Below are positions 33,180-44,656 of a stretch of 64,000 nucleotides of DNA, piece by piece. Within the stretch, counting starts at the first letter, position 1. Every line of letters begins with the position of its first letter. Origin of the DNA: Calcarisporiella thermophila CBS 279.70 (taxonomy: Eukaryota; Calcarisporiellomycota). The stretch covers positions 313,608 through 377,607 of the forward strand of contig NW_027192208.1 of the NCBI RefSeq assembly GCF_041956535.1, given 5' to 3'. Made by a program: the position numbers and the translations under genes. The notes beneath the pieces were generated by a model. The model worked only from the letters and a program-made list of their open reading frames with translations, did not search any database and had not been told where the DNA came from.

Positions 33180-34923
33180 ATGGAGGGCCCGCGCATTAGC
33201 CAGTTTCTCCCCGCCATTAAATGCTCCGACTGCGGCATTGATGTCGAATTCCGCAAGCTGGGCGAACATGTGTGCTCGGGCGCTCCTCCCCTTCCGAGTT
33301 TGTCACCATCTCCCAATCAAAAAGGCAATTGGATAATCTTGTATTGAATGACCCTTGCAGCGGCATTCTAATCCTGCCGATTATTTTAATTAACAGATAA
33401 CCATGTTGAGCTGCCATCGACGCTGAAGAAGACCACATCCAAACCCAAACCCTCTCCTCTCCCTACAGGTTAGATGATGATTGCCTCCTCTAATCTATTT
33501 TTCCGTGGACTTACCCATCTCGCTCTCGCATCTAGCCCAAGACTTTCTTTCCACAGGCTACCACACCACCCTCCCCCTCAGCTCCCCGAACATCTCCTCC
33601 TCATCGCAACAGAGCGCTCCCCGCTCTCCTTATGATACGCATTCCACCTCTCGTTATAACGATCTACCCCGGCTCAACTTCACCTCCGCCTCTCCCCGCT
33701 ACGACAGCATGGCCAGCAAATACGGGGACCGTATGACCCCACCCGCTACTGGGGAATCCCCCATCTCTCCTGTCACAAAATACGGCGATTATTTCCGCCG
33801 ACCATCTCACAAAGAAGAACAGCCTCTTCCGCAGAGCCCAAGATCACCCTTGCCGAAGGAAAGAGAGAAAGAATACATGGAATCGCCGCGAGAGCGCCAT
33901 ACCCCCCACCCGTTCCCTCCCATGGCCCCTCACCCTACCTCGGAGCCCCTGTCGCACTCACTGCAACAGCACCCGCGGCGAGAAGACTCGTGGCGCGAAA
34001 AAGAGGAAACCCGATCGAGAGCGGAGGAGCGGGGGCGAGAGGGCGTGGACCGGACCAGGGAACCGCCGAGGCAGATGTCGGGAGACAAACCGAGGAAGAA
34101 AACCGCGGATACATTCGACCAGTTGCTCGAGGATCTGCGAAAGGAGATGGGAGATGTGGGGCTAGAGGTGGGCGCAGCCGAAAAATGTGCCTCTTGGTAG
34201 GTGGCTCCGGCCTCGTCGAGCTGCGTCTCATTCTTAGGTGACTGAAACCCTTTTGCTTGCGTTTTTTTTTTAGCAATGAGCCGATCCACACCAAACCTCT
34301 CTACTCCCTCGGCAGACCCTATCACCCCGGCCATCTTCGCTGCTTTCATTGCAACGTGGCGATTGATGCCTCGGTAGGGCACGCGGACTATGCCAAGCGT
34401 ACATACTGTCGACGATGCTTCACCACCGTTTTCCTGCCCAAGTGCCCTGCCTGCCAACTCCCGGTGGAGGGGCAGGCTGTGTGCTCCAGCGACGGCAAAC
34501 TCGAGGGGAAATGGCATGCCAAGTGCTTTGGGTGCACCGTGTGCCGTAGCCCCTTCCCCGACCGGAGCTTTTATGTGTGGGAGAACAAGCCCTATTGTAA
34601 ACGGCACTATCACCAAGCGAATAATTCCCTTTGCAAGTGTTGTGATGAGCCCATTGAGGGTCCATGTGCGCAGACATTTGAAGGATGGCGGTTCCATCCT
34701 CCCTGCTTCACCGTAAGTATCCCCCTCCCCCTTCAAGCTTCATCTCTTGGACCTTCTCAGCGTCTCGATGGCCCCCTAACGCAAATGTATTCATTAGTGT
34801 GTCGTGTGCCGGAGCCCTATCACCGACGTGTACTACATGGTGGAGAAGAAGTTCTACTGCGAGGCCCATGTTGAAAGACAAAGAAGAGCCGAACGACGAC
34901 GCACCATGTTCAGAGAGATCTGA
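33180..34923 (+). CDS. Paxillin-like LIM-domain protein
   Basis: The N-terminal exon reads MEGPRISQFLPAIKCSDCGI then EFRKLGEHVCS, a short zinc-binding C2HC-type motif seen at the start of fungal LIM proteins. Short exons (VELPSTLKKTTSKPKPSPLP) lead to a Ser/Pro/Arg-rich disordered exon with helix TFDQLLEDLRKEMGDVGLE, possibly an LD-like motif. LIM1 starts CASC|NEPIHTKPLYSLGRPYHP, split by an intron at about 34199-34273. LIM2 is CPACQLPVEG...WHAKCFGCTVC. LIM3 is CKCCDEPIEG...FHPPCF|TCVVC, split by an intron at about 34712-34797. The basic tail is RQRRAERRRTMFREI. Fungal relatives (Pxl1) act in cytokinesis and polarity with Rho GTPases. Confidence 0.83.
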
Positions 34924-35308
34924 TAATTTCTTGATTATTAAGTTAATACGTTGTTGCCCTCCCCCACCCCCCCCCTGCAGATACCTTCTTGCTTCTTGAT
35001 ATTATTTATATTTTTTCTTTAATCATCTTATCTTGTTAATGATTTTTTCTTGTCTGGAACCTTGTTTCTCTTTTTCTATGATAATTGTTCTTTATACTCT
35101 CTCTCCTACGACTATATAATGTCCTCTACTGTTTGGTTGTGCTTTATAATGGAAAAAAATAACCCCCCTTTTCTTTAGTAATTAGCAATTTTTTTTTCAA
35201 TAAATACCACCCATAAATCAGTACCCGTCGAAGGCATGGTGGATTGGATTCGTTATATTTATTTAACTTCGTATTTACAATCAGAGCATTCCCCTGGTTT
35301 CGATGCCT
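34924..35308. other. Convergent intergenic between LIM gene and HPRT
   Basis: Very T-rich with a C run near 34966-34975. It holds the 3' ends of both genes and no coding sequence that I can support. Confidence 0.6.
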
Positions 35309-36070
35309 TTACTGAGCGTAGGCCTCCTTTCCATGCTCGCTAATAACACAAATATGATCCAGATCTCTAAAGTACTCGTTGTAGTCCAAGCAGTATCCGA
35401 CAACGAACAGGTCGGGGATGGCAAAGCCCACATAGTCGGGGACGTATCCTCGGCTGCGGGTGGTCTTCTTCAGGAGCAACGACGCCACTTTGACGGAGGC
35501 GGGTTCATACTGGCCGAGCTTCTTTAGCAGGGCAAGCATCGTGTTGCCCGTATCGACGATATCCTCCACGATGAGCACATTCTACGCCACAAAATCGGTT
35601 AAGTATTTGCCCGTACAAGAGGAAGAAGAACAGAGCGAAAGTGGGGGAGGGGGTTGGGGGAGGAAGAGATGACTTACCCGTCCTTTCAGCTCACGGCACT
35701 CCTCCTCGGAAAGACTGATGGACACCTCTCCGGCTTCCATCCCGACATAACTCTTCACCCGCAGGAACTCCAGGCTCATCTGCATGCTCTTTCCTCCGCG
35801 CAATCTTTTGATCCATCCAACCAGATCAGCAAAGAACTGATGACCGCCCTTCAGAACACAAATGCAGGTAAGGGGCCCATCGGTATCGGCGACGATGCGG
35901 TGTGCCAAGGACACAATACGGTCCTGGACAAGGCCATGGGGAATAAGAACCGATGACAAATCGAGTGAGTAGTGAGACGGGATGACAAAGTGATGCAAGG
36001 GATAGGGGTTCGAGGACGTAATGTCGATCCAAGGCTGATCCTGATGGGAGGTGGCGTCAGAGGAAGACAT
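35309..36070 (-). CDS. HPT1: Hypoxanthine-guanine phosphoribosyltransferase
   Basis: This purine salvage enzyme converts hypoxanthine and guanine, with PRPP, to IMP and GMP. Exon 1 starts at the ATG at 36070 ([20 protein letters not shown]) and contains [20 protein letters not shown], the [11 protein letters not shown] pyrophosphate-binding loop, and [20 protein letters not shown]. After one intron (about 35580-35677) exon 2 carries the PRPP-binding motif [19 protein letters not shown] and the purine-binding block [20 protein letters not shown], ending EHGKEAYAQ. Two acidic residues (ED) in the PRPP motif and the FVVGYGLDYNE-like block identify HPRT among PRTases. Length is about 218 residues, usual for the family. 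The pocket reads GYCLDYN with Cys in place of the common Gly or Ala. Confidence 0.93.
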
Positions 36071-36304
36071 GGTGAAGGGTGCGAAACTTTGACAGTTCAA
36101 CGGAAAGCAAGAAGCCTCAAAAAGAGAAAAAAGTGTAAACAAGCGTTGGCCGCGATATTTAATTTGGAGGTTCTGAAATTTATTCAAATATGCAAAAATG
36201 ATCCAAGCATCCGAGAGAAAGGAAAGTCCAAGCAAAAGTACAACTGGGGGAGTGGTGTTATTGAGGAACAAATGAGTGCGTGTCACGGACCCTTGGGCTC
36301 CTGC

Positions 36305-37162
36305 TCATGTATGAGCGGCGGCCTCGTCTTTCTGGCCATTCAACCACCGCTCCTTCAAGCGATCCAATTCGCTCAAGTTGCTATCTATCCTCCGGACTAA
36401 GTCTTTTCTTCGCTTCCGCACCTCCTCTACTCCGTCCGCGTCTATCCCGTCCACCCTCAACATGAGTCTGGTCAGCAGCTCCTCGTACTCGAGGAACGGC
36501 CGGTTTTGCGGGTCGCGGGGCGTCGGCGAGCTGCCGAAGTTGGCTGGGTCGAACACCAAGCGCTGCGCGAGAACGCGCGGCCCATGGTGGGAACGAAGGT
36601 CTGCGAATTCGTCTGCAATTTTTGACAGCTCTTCGAGCTTTTGTACCGCAGCTGCATCGAGCGGTTGCCCTTGAGTTTCAGCCTCTGCAAGCGGCTGTTG
36701 CTGCGGCTGCGAACTCTCTTCAGAGGGGTGGAAAACAGGGTGTCTTTGGGTCTCCTGCGGAATCTCATCCTTTTGCTGGAAGGCCATGTTGAAGCTGGGA
36801 TTGAAGCGTGGCGAGTCTTGGGCGAACCTAACCGGACTTGATCTCCCGTGCGGGGATCCATGTCGATATACTGGCCCGTCTTGATATGGATGTCTGTACG
36901 AAGGCTGTGCTAACTCTAGAAAATAAGTCTGCCCGAGTCTAGGCGAGTACGCCGGCTTTAGGAAAGTTCTTCTTTTAGCTTGCTGCGAAGGACGTCTTTG
37001 GATATAGAGGTTGGGCTCGATATGAGCCGGTCCCGCATAGTAAGATTCATATAGTCTGGGCGAGGGGACAGAATAGCGATATGTTAGCGTGGGGGATAAT
37101 ATAGCAGGCTGCGGTAAGTGATAGTGATGGTGGGGTGTGTAGAGCTCGTATAGACAAGCCAT
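36305..37162 (-). CDS. BAG-domain Hsp70 co-chaperone
   Basis: Single exon, 285 residues. The N-terminal half is Tyr/Pro/Arg/Gln-rich and disordered. The C-terminal half (about residues 170-275) is a BAG three-helix bundle: AVQKLEELSKIADEFADLRS, then FLEYEELLTRLMLRVDGIDA, EEVRKRRKDLVRRIDSNLSE, LDRLKERW. The pattern LEYEELL.RLML.VDGI..D....R..RK.LV..I is diagnostic. BAG domains act as nucleotide exchange factors for Hsp70. The gene is divergent from the ubiquilin gene, with about 425 bp between start codons, so the two quality-control genes may be co-expressed. Confidence 0.85.
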   Translation of the reverse strand: MACLYELYTPHHHYHLPQPAILSPTLTYRYSVPSPRLYESYYAGPAHIEPNLYIQRRPSQQAKRRTFLKPAYSPRLGQTYFLELAQPSYRHPYQDGPVYRHGSPHGRSSPVRFAQDSPRFNPSFNMAFQQKDEIPQETQRHPVFHPSEESSQPQQQPLAEAETQGQPLDAAAVQKLEELSKIADEFADLRSHHGPRVLAQRLVFDPANFGSSPTPRDPQNRPFLEYEELLTRLMLRVDGIDADGVEEVRKRRKDLVRRIDSNLSELDRLKERWLNGQKDEAAAHT

Positions 37163-37587
37163 ATTGATAGTATTCTATGGGTTGGGGGTTGTAGAGAGGT
37201 TGGATATGAATGATGACGATGGCCGAGAGTGAAGCCGTCGTCTGATCGTTTTATAACCCAAAATGGCTTGGAATTTTTAGTAAGGGCTGAATCGAATTTC
37301 TAATCGCGTGGAATACGTAAGGAGGTCCTGGAGCGTGAAAGAACATGCGAGAAGAGTTTGGAATTTGGAAATCCGAAAAGTCAAGGTTATGCGTAATTTT
37401 TTTTTTTTGTCTACCTTGATTCTCCAAACTCTTCAAAGTACTAGAGTCTCTGCTTTCGGTTGGTTATTCCCATCCTTCTCCTTCGTCCTTTCAATATATT
37501 ATTTTTTATTACTTCTTCTCCTTGCCCCTCCTCCTCCCACTTTTTTTTTTCTTGCGAACCTCTTGATCGCACGCTAGTTTTGCTACA
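37163..37587. promoter_or_regulatory. Divergent promoter region between BAG-domain gene and ubiquilin gene
   Basis: The 425 bp hold both 5' flanks, with a T run at 37399-37409 and a pyrimidine-rich tract from 37480 to 37560. A short inverted heat-shock-like pattern may be present (AATTTCTAATCGCGTGGAA, 37294-37312), but the nGAAn spacing is imperfect, so I do not call it. Confidence 0.5.
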
Positions 37588-38920
37588 ATGTCCAAAGTGA
37601 ATCTCACCATAAAATGCAGTAACGACACTAAGTACCAAATCGAGATCGAGACATCTAAGACGGTTCTTGAGCTCAAACAGGCGATCGCTGAGAAGAGTGA
37701 TACCGCGGTTGAGCGCCAGAGGCTTATCTATTCTGGGCGAGTTTTGAAAGTAGGTTGGATCGATGGATCTGATCTTGGCTCATGATCCCCTGAATGGATT
37801 TAACCTTTTCTGTTTCTTTTCTAGGACGCCGATACCCTGGAATCATACAAAATCCAAGATGGCCACACCATTCATATGGTCAGGAGTGGAGCTTCGAGTG
37901 GCCAGTCTTCACAGCAGCAGGGTAAGATCAGTGTTCTCTTGGCATTATGCACAATAAATTGATGAAAAATGATGAATTCATCTAGTACAAAGCCAGCAGA
38001 CACAGCCGGCTGCTGCAAATACCAGTAGCCCTGGCGATGGGCAGGCTCAACAGCAACCACAATCACAACAGCAGCAACAGCAGCAACAGCAGCAACAGCC
38101 GCCAAACCCATTTATGAATCCTTTTGCAGCCCTCGGCGGAGGCTCCCCCTTCGGCTTTAATCCTGCAAGCACAGGGGCCGGAGCTGGCTATGGAATGCCG
38201 CCTATGGATCCTGGTATGTTCCAGCAAATGATGCAGTCTCCATTCTTCACGCAGCAGATGTCCATGCTTCTGCAGAATCCTCAGGTGGTCGACGCAATCA
38301 TTGCCTCCAACCCACAATTCGCCGCCATGGGCCCGGAATTGCGTCAGATGATGCAATCACCTGAATTTCGGCAAATGCTCTCCGACCCAAACACAATTCG
38401 GAGCATGGCTGCGATGTCGGCGGCAATGGGTGGCATGGGTGGCATGAGTGGTATGGGCGGAATGGGAATGGGAATGCCTGGATGGGGTGGTGCTCAAACA
38501 ACAGGCAGCAATCCCACTGGTACCCCTCCCGCCAATCCTTTCTTGAGCTTGCTGAATCCCGCTGCTGGCACCACGCCGGGTACGACTGCTGGGGCCGGAA
38601 CCACTCCCGCCGCAAACAATCCCAATCCATCCCCAAATGCGTCTGCTCCCAACCCTAACCCCCAACAGCAACCGACCACATCTCCACCTGGAGCCGGCGC
38701 CTATCCGAATCCATTCGATCCTTTCTGGCTGATGAACGCCCTCAACCAACAGCAACAGACACAACAGAATACACAGCCTCCCGAGGAGCGATACCAAGTG
38801 CAGTTGCAGCAGCTCAATGAGATGGGGTTCTACAATGCTGAGCAGAATATACGGGCGCTGCAAAGATGCGGTGGAAATGTGAATGCTGCCATAGAATTGC
38901 TATTGAGCGGAAACATCTAA
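37588..38920 (+). CDS. DSK2: Ubiquilin / Dsk2 proteasome shuttle factor
   Basis: Three exons. The N-terminal ubiquitin-like domain reads [49 protein letters not shown], then [21 protein letters not shown] Gln-rich linker with a CAA/CAG run follows. STI1-type repeats read [40 protein letters not shown] and [21 protein letters not shown] Gly/Met-rich and Pro/Asn-rich region follows, then a C-terminal UBA domain ([34 protein letters not shown]). Dsk2 carries ubiquitylated substrates to the proteasome. It lies divergent from the BAG gene. Confidence 0.95.
38065..38099 (+). repeat. CAA/CAG repeat encoding poly-Gln in ubiquilin
   Basis: Alternating CAACAG and CAGCAG units encode about 12 Gln in a row in the linker between the ubiquitin-like domain and the first STI1 repeat. 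Length may vary between isolates. Confidence 0.85.
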
Positions 38921-39344
38921 TAGGATACGAAGCTTGCCGTTTTTATTTTTTTATTTTTATAAGTGTTTATACAAATTCAAGATTTTTTAATCTATATTTT
39001 TCTTTATTTTCTTTCTTCTTTTGTATTTTTCTCCTCGCCCTTTTATATTTTGCCATTTTATATTTCTATTTTAAGGGTTTTTATAAAGTGAATATCAAAG
39101 TGAAGGTTTTTTTATAATTCTTGATATGCTTTATTCTTTTATCTCTAAAGTCTACAATACAAATCTTATGGGTTTAGTAAGGATGAAGATTGACTCTACG
39201 TCTTGAAAGGTATTTGCCCAGTTGAGAGAGAGACCAATTCATCTACAGACTGCGCCGCAATTTCCCCTCGAAAAATTTACCACAAACAAACCGATATTCC
39301 AATACCTCCATTGCATCGTGTCTTCATCCATTATCGAAAGGCAA
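38921..39344. other. Intergenic between ubiquilin gene and eIF3d
   Basis: T-rich 3' flank followed by the eIF3d promoter and 5' UTR. No gene was seen. Confidence 0.6.
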
Positions 39345-41330
39345 ATGGCGGATCTTCCCACTTTTTCCAAATTAAACATTGCCTCCAATGAGTTTGGGTG
39401 GGGTCCTTCCTCGGAAGCACTCCCCCCCCATCTGACCGATATCCCCTATGCGCCTTTCAGCAAGGGCGATAAGCTGGGTCGCATCGCCGATTGGTCTGCA
39501 CCTGAGGGCCGGGACACAAGGGAGACAACCGGCAGACGCCAAGGACATCGCCAGCGTGGTAAGGATTTGTTTTCGGAATGAGGCGATGAACCAATGGAGC
39601 CGGTGTTGAACGATGTTGTGGCTGATTTTTAAATTGGATCCTCTTTCCAGATAACTACCAGACCTACGGAGCCGGAGTTCTAAGCGCTTTCACCTACCAG
39701 CATGCTGAAGATGAGGCATCGTTCTCTGTTGTGGATCGCACTGCTACTCAGAAGAAGACCACCCTCAAGACGACCGGCGGATTCCGCGGTGGTCGCACCG
39801 GTTTTGCAACTCGTGGAGGTCGCGGACGTGGAACATTCCAAAAGGGAGCTGCTCCACCGGCCCGCGGAAGAGGACGCGGAAGAGGCCGATTCGGATGGCG
39901 CGACTATGACAAGCCTCAGAGAATGAGGGACGCATCGGTGAACATTACTGCGGAGTGGAAGCTGATTGAGCAGGTCGAGTTCGCCCGACTTGGGAAGCTG
40001 TCGTTTGAGGTCGAGGAGCCTGAGGACATGTGAGTGGAATCCCGTTACTTGGGCTGGCCAAGGCTAGCGTACTAATGGGCCGTGTTTCTATTTCATTTTC
40101 TTCCCTCTCCCCCCTCCCACCGATTTAGTGAATGGTGTGGCAAGTTGTACTATTATGACAAAGCGTACGATCGCGTGAACACAAAGAGCGAGCGCCCGCT
40201 GCTCCAGCTCGACCGCGTCCGATACAACATCACAACATCAGAGGATCCGATACTGCAGCAGGTAACCTAATCAATTCAATTCTCTCTCCCCTTTGTCGGA
40301 CGGGATGGGGACTCAGGATCATGTACTCAATCCCGTTTGCGATTTTTAGTATGCCAAGGAGAAGAAAGCCACTGTATTTGCCACCGATACCATCCTCAAC
40401 TTCCTTATGTGCGCAACCCGTTCTGTCTACCCTTGGGATATGGTCATTAATCGGGTTGGGTCGCAGGTGTTCTTTGACAAACGCGATGACGGCGCGTTTG
40501 ACTATGTAAGTGTGAATGAAAACTCCCAGGATCCCCCCTCGGAAACCTCGGACAAGGATGCCATCAACTCTCGCAGCGCCCTCTCCCTCGAAGCCACCTA
40601 CATCAACCAGAACTACGGATTCCAAGTGGTCAATGAGAAGAAGAGCAAGGGATTCAAGAAGCCCAACCCCTTCGTGTCGGAGGCTGACGAGCAAGAGCCA
40701 CTGGCATCGTGCGCTTATCGGTACCGTAAATTTGACTTGAGCTCGGGAGCTGACGAGGAGCTGACCATGATCGTGCGCACGGAGCTGGACGCCACCGTGG
40801 AGGTGCCCGCCTCTCAGCCGGAGCCGGTCTACGTCACGGTGCACGCGCTCAACGAATTTGATCCCCGTGCTCAGGGCGCGGGTGGCGCGCTAGACTGGCG
40901 CACCAAGCTCGACACTCAGCGTGGTGCCGTCGTGGCCACCGAAATGAAGAACAACAGTTTCAAGCTGGCACGGTGGGCTGTCCAGTCGATTCTCGCTGGA
41001 GCGGATCAAATGAAGCTCGGGTACGTGTCCCGCATGAACCCCAAGGACCCCTCACGCCATGTGATCTTGGGCACCCAGACTTACCGCCCCCGGGATTTGG
41101 CCGCACAGATGAACTTCTCCCTTGCCAACGGCTGGGGTATTGTCAAGGCCATTGTGGATATGTGTCTCCGACTGGACGAGGGCAAATACGTCTTGGTGAA
41201 GGACCCCAATCGGCCCATCATTCGGTTGTACTCAGTGCCCCCCTCAACGTTCGAGGATGAAGAAGAGGACGTGAGCCTACAGGATGACGCCACCAATGCC
41301 GATGAGGAGGGTGAGGAAGATCAGGAGTAA
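39345..41330 (+). CDS. Translation initiation factor eIF3 subunit D
   Basis: eIF3d is a cap-binding subunit of eIF3. Start at ATG 39345: MADLPTFSKLNIASNEFGWG, then ALPPHLTDIPYAPFSKGDKL and GRIADWSAPEG. The second exon has DNYQTYGAGVLSAFTYQHAE, then an Arg/Gly-rich RGG-type patch (RGGRTGFATRGGRGRGTFQK, PARGRGRGRGRFGWRDYDKP), and WKLIEQVEFARLGKLSFEVE. Later exons read EWCGKLYYYDKAYDRVNTKS, ATDTILNFLMCATRSVYPWD, QNYGFQVVNEKKSKGF, AYRYRKFDLSSG, EMKNNSFKLARWAVQSILAG, VSRMNPKDPSRHVILGTQTY. The acidic end is EEGEEDQE. Four introns are apparent. Order and length match the family. Confidence 0.95.
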
Positions 41331-41890
41331 TTGGAACGGAATAGTTTTTTGTAATCAAAAGTTTTTTTTATGGTTTCCTGGAAGATTTTATTGTGCCGGG
41401 AATGAAAATAAATAGGAATTCCATTATATTTTATTATGAATGGACGACCCTGAGAAAGTAAGTTCCATTGCCCTAAGCAGCGACATTGCCTATTTGTTAC
41501 ATGATCATATATAGAATGGTAAGTCATTGTCTCAATATAAATCTGACGCGTCCAGCAGAGAGAATGGTTGATTAGACTCAGAGAGAAGATTATTTGCAGG
41601 TCATCTCTAGCCGCTTCATCTAAGCAGCTTAAGCCTAGCAAGAATGGAACGTTTGCCCAGTTTCTCATCATTGTCTCTCATCAATCTTTCGAGCTGGAAG
41701 TTTCAATTACCTTGGAAAGAGCGATTCTAGGATAAAATGAAAAAAAAAAAAAAACGCGAAGCCAATAATTAGACATTAATTTTATTTACAAGTGTGACTT
41801 GGCTTAATATTCGACTCAATTCAAATTTCTCGACTCGGAAGGCGGTTGAGAATTGCTTGTTATCTGGGTCGAGTGAGCCGAGTTTGGAGG
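41331..41890. other. Intergenic, start of the AT-rich half
   Basis: 3' flank of eIF3d, an A run at 41739-41753, then the TRM5 promoter. No supported gene. The base composition becomes clearly more AT-rich from here on. Confidence 0.6.
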
Positions 41891-43839
41891 ATGTTAGCGC
41901 CGCCGATTCATCGCAATCTCAAAACTCTGAATCGTGAGCTGTTCCGGGCCTCGGTCCAGGTCCTAGCTGTTCGAGTGCCTTCCAAATCAACAGGTTTATT
42001 CTTAAAGACATTATCAAAGTAAGGTCCAATGGAGTTCCGCCCAAAAGACACCACAATCTAATAAAATGCATTACAGGAATTTGTTTAACCAGCCCAAACT
42101 GCGCAATGTGGTTGAGGATACCGATAATAATTCCAAAGACACCAGGCTTATCTTGTTAAATCCCTCTTTTCAATCTCCAGGTGCGTCGTGCTCTCTACTT
42201 TTCACACATTTCTCTTTTTTTTTTTGGAGCCGCATTCTGAATTTTGACGGTATCTAGAGCTCGATGATCTCGCGGACCAGCAGGCTAAGGATTTAATTCA
42301 ACAAGAAGCTCTCGGTGTTGTTAAACATACAGTAGAAGTGGGCTATGACTACTGGACCACAGATGAGATTCTCCGTGCAGTGCTTCCGGAACATATGAAA
42401 GAAGTCCCAAGCGCTTTCACACAGATAGGGCATATCGCACACATGAATTTACGTGATGAATACCTCCCCTTCAAAAATATCATTGGGCAGGTCATACTAG
42501 ATGTAAGTGATTAGCTTTCTTCCTAATCGACCACAATGCCTAGGTCGCTAAACTGGGCCATTGCTGTAGAAAAACGCCACCATCAAGACGGTGGTGAACA
42601 AAGTAGATGTGATCGATTCGACCTTCCGCAATTTCCAAATGGAAGTGCTTGCAGGAGAGAACAATATGATTGCAGAAATGGTACCCCGTGCAAACCCTTC
42701 GCAGATGCATCCTGCGTTTTCAATTAAAACCAATACTTGATTGCATTAATCTCTCTCTTTCTTTATTAGAAAGAAAACAATTGCCGGTTTCGCTTCGACT
42801 TTTCCAAGGTTTATTGGAACTCTCGCCTCCACGCCGAGCATGAACGGTTAATCAATACATTTCAGCCAGGCGAGTATGTGTGTGACGTGTTCGCGGGGGT
42901 GGGTCCATTTGCACTCCCCGCCACAAAGCGGGGCTGTGTGGTATACGCAAATGATCTGAACCCGGTGTCCTACCAGTATATGAATGAGAATATTGCTTTG
43001 AACAAGGTAATGCAATTGATAGTCCTGGGAGAAGCGCACATTAACCTCTTTGCCATAGATAAAGAGTGGAATCCATACCTATAATCTCGATGGCCGTGAA
43101 TTCATTCGCAAGGCTGTGCAAGACCTTGCTGAGAGGATGGAGGGGACAGACGCTTTTCGGACATTTGACCATTTTGTCATGAATTTGCCCGCCACTGCAA
43201 TCGAATTTCTTGGTAATTTTGGGCTTTTTCAACTATTCACGAGCTAGATAGAGAGTTTTTTCTCATTTTTTTTTCCTCCAAAAACAATCCGCTTGTACCT
43301 ATAGACGCGTTCCGTGGATTATACAGAGACCAGGAATCGAAAATTAAAGATCCTACACGCCAGCTACCTCTGATCCATTGTCACTGTTTCACAAAGCACG
43401 AGGATCCTCGCAGCGATATCCTTGGGGTAAGAGATTACCATTCCTCTGCTTTGATCGCGTCGGATCTAGTACAACTCATTTTTCCTACTACTTTCTCTAT
43501 TGCCTCACCGGAACCCATTTCTAGAGGGTAGCGGAGGCCATTGGCGCAAAGATGGATGATTCTGCAACATTACATTTCGTAAGAAGTGTCGCGCCCAACA
43601 AGGATATGTATTGCGTTAGCTTCCGATTGAGCAGTGAAGTTGCTTTTGCGAGGTAAGCATGATTCTCTAAGTGAATTGTTTTGTATGTATATATGTTTTG
43701 GGGTTGAGAAAAAAACAATTGAAATTTGACTGCTCCCATCGTGATAAATTTTAGCTTTAAGCGGAAGGACAAGGCTGGAGCTCAGGGCGGGAAAGAGGAC
43801 GAGGGCGTCGAGAATGGGGAGAAGCGGTTGAAAATGTAA
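41891..43839 (+). CDS. TRM5: tRNA (guanine-37-N1)-methyltransferase Trm5
   Basis: Trm5 forms m1G37 in tRNAs, using S-adenosylmethionine, and so prevents frameshifting. The start at 41891 gives [20 protein letters not shown] and [10 protein letters not shown], the typical Trm5 N-terminus; an intron at about 42017-42075 then joins to [14 protein letters not shown]. Later exons read [40 protein letters not shown], the SAM motif [40 protein letters not shown], and the catalytic-loop motif [19 protein letters not shown]. The final exons give [15 protein letters not shown] and a Lys-rich end. At least eight introns interrupt it. Confidence 0.94.
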
Positions 43840-44470
43840 AAATTCTAGAACAATCCTGTAATTGTTTTTGCATTTTCTTTTTCGAATGCATCGATGATAA
43901 TATTGCATGCCGATTTGCTTGAAGATATACGTTTTTCCACGGCAATAAAAGACTCACGTCCCTTTCATTATGGCAAATTTGCCAAGGGAGTTACTGTAAC
44001 TATGGAGATATGAGAAAAGGCTATTGTTTTTCCTAGAATGAGAGGAATTCGGCCTTGGGTGGCCACGAAGATCGCACATATTTGATAAAAAAAAATACCC
44101 CGGCCAGAATTGCTTGCCAAGTCAGTTAAAATGATGAGGTTGTCGGGGGTGCACAGCGGATCCCTCCTCTTCCTCAGGACAATCCTAGTTGGAAATGCAT
44201 CACGGGAGTGGGATGCAGGTGATAGGCCCCACGCCAAGCCACTTCGAAATGCATAATTTCAGGATCGAAACCAACTTGGTCATTTAATTCGCCAAGTTCG
44301 CCTTTCACCTACGATTCTAATTAATCCAATCATCGGCTGATTAGATAAACTTAGGTCTGGTCATGATCCCCTCAGGATCGAGAACTCTGAAACATATAAA
44401 AGAAGCTTTATTTGTCGTCATTTCGAAGCTTACTGTCTACCATAGACTTGCTCGAATCACTTAAACGAAG
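43840..44470. other. Intergenic between TRM5 and the small Cys-rich ORF
   Basis: AATAAAAG at 43944 could be the TRM5 polyadenylation signal. The rest holds no supported gene apart from the TATA element listed separately. Confidence 0.6.
44395..44402 (+). promoter_or_regulatory. TATA box upstream of small Cys-rich ORF
   Basis: TATAAAAG lies 69-76 bp before the ATG at 44471, a plausible core promoter spacing with a short 5' UTR. Confidence 0.5.
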
Positions 44471-44656
44471 ATGGCCCCCTACCTGGAAGTGAAATGGATT
44501 GTCTATCGTTATTGCGCTTGCGGCGGCGTCTGGCCTTGTCCTGCGGCCGTGAATCCAGGACATTGTATGTACCAGCGACTGGTGTGCTCCGAATGCAGCG
44601 GAACCTTTCCCAATCACGACCAGAGATGTCGGCTTAGAGATGTCGGACAGCGCTAA
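44471..44656 (+). CDS. Small Cys-rich protein, function unknown
   Basis: 61 residues, single exon, basic. No signal peptide is visible: it starts MAPYLEVKWIVYRYCACGGV. Seven Cys occur as CxC, C, C, CxxC and a last C (CACGG.WPC, GHC, VCSEC, RC), with His between, which suggests zinc binding rather than a secreted effector fold. A TATA box upstream and AATAAAAT at 44823 support a real transcript. I do not recognise a named family, and chance remains possible at this length. Confidence 0.5.
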   Translation: MAPYLEVKWIVYRYCACGGVWPCPAAVNPGHCMYQRLVCSECSGTFPNHDQRCRLRDVGQR

